DNA of 29,355 nt, taken from positions 279,595 through 308,949 of the forward strand of contig MU657174.1 in the NCBI GenBank assembly GCA_026770575.1, written 5' to 3'. Origin of the DNA: Pelagophyceae sp. CCMP2097 (Eukaryota > Sar > Pelagophyceae). Under the pieces are notes generated by a model that did no database searches, had not been told where the DNA came from, and worked only from the letters and a program-made list of their open reading frames with translations. Of this stretch, positions 18,114 to 26,181 are shown piece by piece. The position numbers and the translations under genes are program-made. The first letter of the stretch is position 1, and every line of letters starts with the position of its first letter.

Positions 18114-18952
18114 TTAAAAGACCATCTCGTGCGGCTTCATGCCCTTCTTGAGGGTGAAGAGGGCGCACAGGTACGCCTTGAGCATGGGCGTCTTCTCGAT
18201 GAGGGGCAGCAGCTTGGCGTCGAGGGCGGCCTGGTCCGCCTTCTTCTCGGCGGAGCACTCGGGCTTGGGTGCCTTCGCGTCGGCGGTGAAGAACTCGCCC
18301 TCGGCGTCGACCTTCTGCGCCTTTTCCTTCTTGGGGAAATACGCGTCGCAGAACTTGGCGTCGAGCGCAAGCTTGCTGATGTCCACCGTGGTAGACGTGG
18401 CGATGACGTACGCCGCGTTCACGCGGCGGATCGGCACGCCGTTGACGCAGAACGGGCCCGAGACCAAAAGCAGGCCCGAGTCGAGGGCCTTGAGCATGAC
18501 CACGCGCTTGCCGCGGAAGCGGCCAGCAAGCAGGATCAGCACCGTGCCTGGTGTCAGCGACGCGCGGTGCACCTGCGGCACGTTCGCCACGGTGTTCGCC
18601 TTCTTCGCCGGCACGTCGTACGCCGGGTAGAAGCTGTGAGAGCGACGGTCAGAGGAAAGGCCTGGCGCGGCGCGCGCCCGCAACGATAACCCTCTGCCCA
18701 CGGACCCTCTCCAAGCCGGCGCCCGCGGCCTCGCGCCGAGAAGGCCGTCGTCGCCGCCGCGCGCCTCGCAGGGGCAGCCCTCGCGGGCTGCAACCGCAAG
18801 CGCCGTCTGGCGACGGGCCAAACTCCCACTAAACGAGGGCCGCGGCCGCCACCCTCTCGATTGCTGTGAACCACGGCATTTCCGCGAGTGACCACGCTGC
18901 ATGCTGACCGCGGCTCGCGGGCACGCTTCTCGCCCTTGACCTTGGGAGCCAT
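18114..18952 (-). CDS. RPL6: 60S ribosomal protein eL6
   Basis: Two exons, 18952-18909 and 18633-18114, give 187 residues, close to the 176 of yeast eL6. After a basic start ([15 protein letters not shown]) the conserved blocks appear in order: [69 protein letters not shown] and the C-terminal [20 protein letters not shown]. It is a structural protein of the large cytosolic subunit. The single intron (18634-18908) is 275 nt, several times longer than most introns here, with a GTCAGC donor and CTCACAG acceptor. Position-one introns of ribosomal protein genes often carry regulatory sequence or a snoRNA, but I found no clear C/D boxes in it. Confidence 0.95.
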
Positions 18953-19124
18953 ATTAGCAGAGGGGTCTGGATGGACTCTCTGAAAATCTACAGCGATGAC
19001 TTTCGCTGACAATACCGGAATAATTCCAACGGAAGTTTACAAATGTTTACAACAAATCCTGGAAAGGGGGCTTCCTCGCCCCGGGGTTGCTCGGTGGCGC
19101 GACGCAATCGTATGCATCTTATCA

Positions 19125-20438
19125 TTAGAGTTCGTCGGGTCCTTCGGACTCTACCGGTGCGTCGGAGACGGCGGCTTCGACCGGGGCGTCTCCGTCTTCC
19201 GCTTCGCTGGCTTCGACGGAAGCGGCTGGCCGCGTCGAGGCGAGGTGTTTTTGCATGAGGTGGTCAAAGGCGCGGATCGGCGCGTACTTTGGCTCGTTGC
19301 CGGGCGCGACGCACGTGGCGATGGTCTCGACGCGGGCGTCGTGGTTCAGATTGTGAAAAAACGCGAGCGACTGCCGCCGCGGCGTGCCCCATCGCCAGGG
19401 CCGCTCTTTTGCGTAGACGACGCGGTGCGGCATCGACCGCCAGCGGTCGTTGGTCCATCGCTCCATCAAGTCTCCCAGGTTGACGAGGAAGTGCGACTTG
19501 CGCAAGACCGGCGCCGCGACCCACGCGCCAGACGTGCGGTTCTGCACCTCCAAGCCGCGGCCGCCGGGCCGCAGGATGGTCAGCGAACCGTAGTCGGTGT
19601 GCGCAGACGCGCGCACCCCGGTGCGGCCCGCGGCCCGCGACGCGCGCGGGTAGTTCAGAGCGCGCAACGCAGACGCGTGGCGGTCCGAAAACGGCACAAA
19701 CCAGCCGTCGTCGAGCCTAGGGAAGCGCGTCGCACCGCACGTATCGCCACGGGGCAAAAGGCGTCGTACTCGAGTGCTCGCGCGAAGAGCCGCAGCAGCT
19801 TCGCTGAAAGCGCTTCCATCTCGACGTAGTACGCGTGCCACGCCGCCTCGAAGCCGGCGCCCGAAGGGTAGCGCGGCGCCACCACGCTCGACAGAGCGTC
19901 GTAGGGCCTTTTGCGGCGCTTGCTGCTCAGAGGATCCGATGCCGGCCGTCAAGGACGCACCCCGTGGCGAACATCTCCTTGCGGTCCGGGGCCGCGTCCT
20001 CGCCGGCGCCGCGCGCGAGCGTCTCGCCGCCGAGGGCCGAGTAGCCGTAAGGGTACTCGTCCGTCCTAAGCGAGCGTCACCGGCCCCGCGACGGCTCGAG
20101 CGGCGCCTGCCTCGCTCGACGCACATGGTGGGCGCGCGCGCCTTGGTCTCGGCGTCCCCGTCGAAGAACGTCTTGACTTGGCGCCACGCGTTTACGATGA
20201 CCGCCTCGCTCACGCCGTGGTTCACGATGCACAGAAAACCAACGTCGCCTACGGCAGCGTCGAGGGCACAGCCACGCGAGCGGTGCTGCCGACGCGACGC
20301 TGCGATCGTACGCAGCGCAGCGTCGACGTCGCGCGCGACTGCGTCCTGCTCCGCGCGGTCGCCGTGGACAAACCGGCCCAGGTCGACGACCGGCACCGCC
20401 AGCGCCGGCGCGAGGCAAACGAGCCAGGCCCACTTCAT
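19125..20438 (-). CDS. Isopenicillin-N-synthase-like 2-oxoglutarate/Fe(II) oxygenase, secretory N-terminus
   Basis: Exons 20438-20312, 20248-20125, 20065-19961, 19907-19770 and 19716-19125 give 361 residues with consistent phases. The start at 20438 begins a short hydrophobic signal (WAWLVCLAPALA). The DIOX_N domain follows: VPVVDLGRF, then DVGFLCIVNHGV. The oxygenase domain has the facial triad HTDYG (near 204-206) and the distal His in SMPHRVVY (near 258), with RQSLAFF (near 276) for the 2-oxoglutarate carboxylate. LRALNYP is also family-typical. The last 40 residues are an acidic Ala/Glu-rich tail. The family includes IPNS-like oxidases, gibberellin oxidases and many unknown algal proteins, so the substrate is unassigned. 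Introns 1 and 4 use GTACGA donors and introns 2 and 3 use GTGCGT. Confidence 0.88.
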   Translation of the reverse strand: MKWAWLVCLAPALAVPVVDLGRFVHGDRAEQDAVARDVDAALRTIAASRRQHRSRGCALDAAVGDVGFLCIVNHGVSEAVIVNAWRQVKTFFDGDAETKARAPTMCVERGRRRSSRRGAGDARLGRTSTLTATRPSAARRSRAAPARTRPRTARRCSPRGASLTAGIGSSEQQAPQKALRRSVERGGAALPFGRRLRGGVARVLRRDGSAFSEAAAALRASTRVRRLLPRGDTCGATRFPRLDDGWFVPFSDRHASALRALNYPRASRAAGRTGVRASAHTDYGSLTILRPGGRGLEVQNRTSGAWVAAPVLRKSHFLVNLGDLMERWTNDRWRSMPHRVVYAKERPWRWGTPRRQSLAFFHNLNHDARVETIATCVAPGNEPKYAPIRAFDHLMQKHLASTRPAASVEASEAEDGDAPVEAAVSDAPVESEGPDEL

Positions 20439-20674
20439 CGAGTGCTCACTCCTGGAAGAGGCCCGGCGCTTCGCCGCGGCGGGGTTTGTTATCGCCAAAA
20501 TAACGCGCGCGACTCGAAAAAAATACCGAGCTGCCGCGCCGCGTCCGCCCGCGGCCGGCGCCGCGCCTCGCCCCGAACGCTGGCCCGCGCGCCTTTCCGA
20601 ATCTGCGGCCGGATCTTTCATTTCGGCGAACCGTTCGCCTGACACTGTTGGCAACCGCTTATTTTTTTCGCACC
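20439..20674. promoter_or_regulatory. Divergent promoter, oxygenase / small plastid-signal protein
   Basis: 236 bp between start codons. An A-rich run (20515-20524) and a T-rich run (20661-20668) stand out against GC-rich surroundings; the latter sits directly before the plus-strand ATG. No specific site is recognised. Confidence 0.45.
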
Positions 20675-21242
20675 ATGGCCAAGTTCGCCGTCCTCGCTCT
20701 GCTCGCCGTCGCGCAGGGCTTTGCCCCGGCGCCGCCTGTGCGCTTCTCCGTCGCGGCGCAGTCGGCGGCGGACTGCGTCGAGGACGGGTCGTGCTCCGTC
20801 GACGAACTGTCGAACCTCCTTAAAGAGGTCAAGGCAAAGGCCGAGGAGATCCGCAAGCTCGAGGCCAAGCTCACCGCGCTGCAAACACCCGCGTCGCCCT
20901 CGATGATCGCGCGCCCGCACGCGCACCCGGGGCGGGGTTTTATTTGGGCAGGGGAGCGGGAAATGCAAATGTATTTTCGGGCGCGCGCCCGCCCCGGCGA
21001 GGCGGCCGCGGGCGCCGCGGGGCGGAATCCGGGTCCTGCGCGCATATGCCCCCGAAGAGCGTCTCCACGCGGCGAGGTGGAATTTTCGGCTGGCCGGCGC
21101 GCGTGCGCGCTGCTCCTAACTGCCCGATTTTAGGAACAAGGACGACTCGACCAAGCTCAAAGGCCTGCTCAAGGCCGAGGAGTGCGAGCTCAACTCGTTT
21201 GACGGCTGCTCCGCCTGGTACTACGACGAGGAGGCCAAGTAA
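20675..21242 (+). CDS. Small plastid-targeted coiled-coil protein of unknown function
   Basis: Two exons, 20675-20880 and 21134-21242, give 104 residues. The 253-nt intron is GC-AG (donor GCAAAC, acceptor ATTTTAG); without it exon 1 reads into low-complexity sequence and the conserved-looking C-terminus is lost. Residues 1-15 are a signal peptide ending VAQG-FAPAPP, the Phe-containing cleavage motif of secondary red-plastid import. The mature part has an acidic Cys-containing start (CVEDGSCSVDEL), a Lys/Glu heptad helix (LLKEVKAKAEEIRKLEAKL), and the ending ECELNSFDGCSAWYYDEE. Two pairs of Cys could form disulfides. I do not recognise the family. Lumenal or stromal location is inferred only from the signal. 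Confidence 0.65.
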
Positions 21243-21547
21243 AATTCGACACATAGACGCGTTCGCGTCCAATCACCTCTGTGACTTAAATCCCGAAGAG
21301 CGCCGAAACGCCGCGCGGTCGGTTTTACATCACGACCGCCCTTCGTGCCCGCGATGCGGCCCGTGCAATGTAATAGCATAGTAATAAATAGCATTGCTCG
21401 TATACCTCAGACGGAGACCAAAGGCCGAGGGGGCTCCTTCGTCGGGCAAGCCACCCTCGAGGCGGTCTCCTCCTCGACACGAGACTGCGTCCGTAGGATT
21501 CCGTGCGTTATAAATGTCGCGCCGTTTGGCGGTTGCCTGCGGGCCTT
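21243..21547. other. 305-bp spacer between convergent genes
   Basis: 3' flanks of the small plastid-signal gene and of the fucosyltransferase-like gene. The centre (21365-21405) is AT-rich, which could serve transcript ends on both strands. No gene or repeat was seen. Confidence 0.5.
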
Positions 21548-23532
21548 TCAGATGAGGTCTCCGCGGTCGTCGGTCCACCCGGCGCGGTACTCGCGCGCGT
21601 AGCCCTGGCCCATGGACGGCGCCGATCTCGCGACGTCGACGCGGCCCGTGGAGTGGTAGTACGTCTGCTCGCCGAGGCCGTGGTAGCCGCGGAGGCGGTG
21701 GATATACCCGGAAAACGTCGAGAACCAAGTCCCCGCAAACTCCGCCGCGCGGGCGCAGACGATCGAGTCGACCATGCCAAAGTAGTTTGGGTTCACGTCG
21801 GCCAAGGGGCCCGCCTTTTCGCGCGTGAAGTTTTGCATGAAAACGACGTTCCACCCGTTGCGGTGAAACGCCGCCCAGCTCGGGTCCGCCTGACACCCGG
21901 GGATGCGATCCGCCGCTTCGCCTGCGTTTGCGACGTCCGAAGACCGTCGGCAAGGTTCCAGTCACACTCACCTTTGGGGCACGGCTTGCGGTCGTGGAGA
22001 CAGTGCTCGCACGTCCCGTCAGGGTCGTCGGTGGCGACGTAGACTAGAGCGCCGTGCGGGATGATCTCGTGGCCGCGGAGGTTCTTGACGATTTGGGCCG
22101 CGGAGATCTTGACGTCCTTGTACTGAAAGTCGCCGCGTCGGATGTGCAGCGCGTAGTACGCTCCGTCGGCGTGGCCGAGTTTTCGCGACATTTCTCGGAC
22201 GGCGTCGACGAGGCGCGCGCCGGCGCACTGGATCGGGTCTCTGTAGCGCATGTAGTCTCGGACCATTCTGCGGTAGAACGACCGTTGGTTGGGGTCGGCG
22301 AAAAACGCAAAAGAGTAATGATGTTGCAAAAGCCGAGACTTGCCCTGCGCGGGCACGTGGATGTGCCGCGCCGCCTGCAGCTCCGAGTCGTAGAGCGAGA
22401 CGCGCCTTTTCAGAGCGTATCTTTCCAGCACGTCGGCGTCGCGCCTCTTCTCGTCCTTTGAAAGCTTGGGCCCGGCGGCGCCCTGCGCGTGCCGCGGCAT
22501 GGCCACGACGGAGCCGCCCCAGGTGGGCTGCGCGTCTGCAACGGATGCCATGTAGGCCCACAAGCTCCTGCCCCAGAGGTCCGTGGCGTTGCCCTCTGGC
22601 CGCTTGTCCGGCGCTTCAGAAACCTGCCGCTGCAGGAACTGTTCCATGGTGACGACATGGTAGCCGGCCTGGCCCTGCAGAGCGTCGAGGTCGAAGAAGT
22701 CTGAAAACCCGAGCTTCTTGTGCGTCTTCTCGCCCGTGGCGGAATCGACGGCCGCGTTGCCCAAAAGGTACAAGTTTTGCGCCGGCGGCACGACCAAAGT
22801 GCGGCCCATGGCGTGCGCGATGACGACGAGGCACTCGACGCCCATTCGGATGTTGTTCCAGCCGCCCTGGTCGTACTCAAAGGAAAGGAACTTTTCGTGG
22901 TGGTGGCCGTGGTGCGGCGTCGTAGGAGCCTCGTACTCAGCGTCGCCGGGCACCGTCCGCCAGTAAATCACCTCCGAGTCCACGGCCGCGCCGTCGCACA
23001 CGAGCTTGCCGCGCGCCGCGCCGTGCCGCAGACCGCCCGCAGAGGAAGCCGCGGCGTCGGGCTCGGGCGCGGGCGCCGCCGCGTGCACCGGCGCCGCCGT
23101 GCTGGCCTCGGCCGGCGGCGCCGCCGCGTGCACCGGCGCCGCCGTGCTGGCCTCGGCCGGCGCCGCCGCGTGCTTCTTCGTCGCCGTGCTGACCGGCGGC
23201 TTCGCTTTGGCCGATGTCCGCGCCGTGGCCTCGTGGAGCGGGGCCTCGAGCTTGTCGAGGCGCTCCATCAGGGCGGCTTTCACGTTCTCGAGCTCCTTCG
23301 CCCGTGCGCCGACGCCGAGAGAGTCCTCTACCGCCGCTGCGTGGTCCGCGTGCCACGCCGCGGGCGCAGCGTGGAGCCACTCCGCCGGCCCGTGCGCCGC
23401 CGTGGCCGGGCCGCCGGCGCCGCCGAGCGTCGTTGCCAGCATCGTGAGGACAAAACCGCCCAGCAGGCCCAGCACGACGAGCACCACGCGGACGAAACTA
23501 ACCCCGCCGCTCGTCCCCGCCTTGGGCGCCAT
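21548..23532 (-). CDS. GDP-fucose O-fucosyltransferase-like type II membrane protein
   Basis: Exons 23532-21972 and 21921-21548, with a 50-nt intron (GTGAGT donor), give 644 residues. The ATG at 23532 is the first true one. Residues 12-35 form a single transmembrane anchor (VVLVVLGLLGGFVLTML), giving Golgi type II topology. A stem region (40-170) is Ala/Pro-rich with a tandem 15-residue repeat. The luminal domain opens with FEYDQGGWNNIRMGVE near 217, the GG/N-R motif of the O-FucT family, followed by GRTLVVPP. The second hallmark is ALHIRRGDFQYKD near 458-470, whose Arg binds the GDP-sugar. VATDDPD and the exon-2 YFGMVDSIVCARAAEFAGTWFSTFSGYI segment complete the fold, matching the family's acidic/Ser motif. 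Acceptor unknown; plausibly cell-wall or secreted glycoproteins. Confidence 0.85.
23072..23161. repeat. 45-bp tandem duplication in the stem of the fucosyltransferase-like gene
   Basis: Two adjacent copies (starting 23072 and 23117) that are identical or nearly so, coding the 15-residue unit AEASTAAPVHAAAPP on the minus strand. A partial third unit follows. The near-identity at DNA level indicates a recent duplication of a flexible linker. Confidence 0.85.
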
Positions 23533-23811
23533 GCCCACGCCCGCCGGCCGCGTTCGATGCGGCGTCTGTCCGGCGGCGGCGGCCGCGCGACCAGCTGGAA
23601 AATCTATAGTCGCCAAAACGACAAAGCGAAACGTACGTTTTAACTTTCGGCGTTCCAGGATCGGCCGAGCACGCGCAGCGATTACGGCTCGTCATCGCGC
23701 GCCGTCGACGCACCAGGACCGCCAAGGAGCGCTGGCGGCAAGCATCAGGCCGAAGCCTCGCGTCACCGGCCGCGCGAGGTGTGAGCACAAGGATTCATTA
23801 CAAGGGCCCTT

Positions 23812-26051
23812 TCACGGGACCTGCGACGCCTCGACGCTGCAATTCGCGGGCTTGAAGACGACGAAGGCGCCGTCGCGCGCAAAGGAGCCGGGGTTGAAGA
23901 CTGAACATTGTTCGTAGACGGCGTCGAACTGAGGGGCGGACCTACACAGCTCGAGGTTGGTAATCGACAGCACTCGCGTCGGACGGCCACGGGCACCCCC
24001 GCGTTGGTGCCGGACGCCGGCAACGGACGCGTCTGCGATGGCGAGGGCGTCTGGGGGCGGGTAGAGTCGGAGCGCGTGGTCGTGCTCCCAGTTCGTCGGC
24101 GAGACGTGCGCGGCGAACGGCGAGAGGTGCGCCTGGTCCAGGAGCGTCTTGGCCAGGTGCTCGTGCGCGTCCAACGACTCGGGCGCGTCCTGCGAGACGT
24201 CTTGCGACGTTGCGTCTAACGGGAAGTTCTCGCGTAAAGCGGCGTCGGGGACGACCTTGGCGGAGAGGCGGCGGAGCTTGCGCAGGGCGTCGTCGCGGTG
24301 CAGCACAATTTCCCGGTCGCCAAACCGCAGCCGCGCCGGGCTCGTGGAAAACTCGACGCGCGCGCCCCGCTCGCGCAGCTTCTCCAGCAGGGGCTCCACG
24401 ACAAAGGTTGCCAGCTTCGGCCTAGGCAAGGCGCTCAAAGGAGGCCCCGGCGCGTAACGTTCGCACCTCGGGAGCATCTTGGGCCCGGCGACAAAGTCGT
24501 TTGGCCCCGGAATGAAGACGAATTGGGCCAGCGACGCCAGCGACTCGCCGCCGTCGACGTCGAATTCGCGAGCAGTAATCAAGTCGCCCAGCTCCGCGAA
24601 CCTGCGAGCACGTCGACGGATGCAGACTCGCGGCGGTGCGCACCGTTGCCGCGCGTCGCGCATGGCCGACGCGGCGCCCTTGCCGAGGGCGCGCGGCGAG
24701 AGGAAGTCGCCCAGGAGCACGACGGTCAGCGTCGGCTGCGACTTTGGCACGCCCGCGGCGAGCGCGCGCCGCAAAGCGGGGACCTACAGCATATGTGCAA
24801 CACGGCACCTGGAAGCACTTCCGAGTGTCCACGGGGTCTGGCCTCGAGCCTCCCTCTCACGACTTGATCCCTCGCTGCGACGGTTCTCCGACGAAGAAAC
24901 TCGGCGCCGCTCCAAACGGCGAGGGCGGAGAAGAGCGACCGGAGCCTGCCGAGCGTGAGCGGGGCGTCCAAGTGCGGCTCTGCGATGATGAGCCACGTCG
25001 TGAGCTGGGCGACGGCGGGTGGGACGTCTCGGTGCGAATCTCGCACGGCTTGCCCAAAGACGTCCAGAGCGTCGCCTCCAATCGCGCGCATGGCGTGGGC
25101 GCGCGTCTCCGGCGGCGGATGGCCGAGCGAGTCGACGACGAAGGCGCCGTCTCCGTCGATGGCGCCCTCGGCGACGACGATCATGCCCTCGCAGAAATAA
25201 CCGCCGTACGTCCGGGCCTACGTGCGTTTCCGCGACGCCCGACGTCACGAAGGCGGCTCACGTTGGAGAGGTCGCATCGGATGAGCGAGTTTGGGTCTTC
25301 GAGGTACATGACGTCTTGCTCGACTTGGGCCAAGACGCCCAAAACGCAGACTCTAGCGCCACCGGACCCGCGCAGGCGGTCGAGGCGCGACAGTTCCACG
25401 GACTCGCGCGCCTTTGCGCGGTCCTTGGCCCCGCGCGCCGCGAACATTGGGTGCCGCACGACGCGCTGCCAGGCGAGCTCGTAGCGCGCGCGCAGCGCCG
25501 CACTCCGCGCGTCGCCGACGCTGCCCAAACTCCGCAACGAATCGCCGCACGGCTCCAGCCAGAACTTGCGCGCCGAGCCTGCCGTTTGTCTGAGGGGATG
25601 CCTTGCGCTCTCCGGACGCACCGTCGAAGGCGAGCTTTGGCGTGGACCAGGCATCGAGCACGAAGCCGCCGCTCTGCGCCGCGTCGGCGTCGCCGGCCGG
25701 CTGCCGCTCGGCAAAGTATTCGCCAAACGCGGCCTGGACAGTTTCCGCGTCCACGGCGCGCGAACCTGCGCCGAGGCGTGACGACGGCCGCAGACGCGTC
25801 GCGCAAGACGCCGCGAGCGCACGCGTCTCGCCGCGCTCGATGCGCTTCCGGACTGTGTCGATCACCGACCTGGCAAATGTCTTGTGATGACAGCGCGCCG
25901 CACACGGGTCTCGGCGGGCGTCGCGCGTCCCGTACCTCATCACTCCGCTCGGGTCCGCCTCCTGGTCGACGATGCGGGCTAGCGCCTGCGCCGCGTCGGC
26001 GCGCAGCACGAGGCCCCGCAGCTTGCATTCGCGCACGATCTCGCGCTGCAT
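23812..26051 (-). CDS. POLE2: DNA polymerase epsilon B-subunit (Dpb2 / POLE2)
   Basis: Nine exons: 26051-25936, 25869-25823, 25765-25622, 25578-25262, 25217-24861, 24783-24644, 24601-24467, 24421-24029 and 23941-23812, about 592 residues (human 527). All phases agree. The end of exon 5 is uncertain; a donor at 24917 would shorten it by 19 codons. Family blocks in order are the N-terminal helical domain (LRGLVLRADAAQALA), LEPCGDSLRSL, RYELAWQRVVRHPMF, VLGVLAQVEQDVMYLEDPNSLIRCDLSN (OB fold), YFCEGMIVVAEG, PPPETR, VVLLGDFLS, FVFIPGPNDF with LPRP, then NWEHDHALRLYPPPDALAIAD and VFNPGSF. The phosphoesterase fold is catalytically dead in eukaryotic members. The subunit tethers Pol epsilon to the CMG helicase in nuclear DNA replication. 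Introns 1 and 2 (66, 57 nt) are multiples of three without stops. Confidence 0.93.
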
Positions 26052-26181
26052 CGCCGCCGCCGCCGCGCGCGCGCCGCCGGCCAACTAAGTAAATTTGAAA
26101 AATCGAAAGTTTGGCGATCGTTAACATGCGGAAAAGGTTCTTGGAAGATCTTCGTAGACGGTGCTCGAGGCGGGAAGGTGC

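Noticed and set aside
18634..18908. snoRNA within the eL6 intron
   Set aside because: No RUGAUGA or CUGA box pair and no convincing H box found by eye; kept only as a check in the findings.
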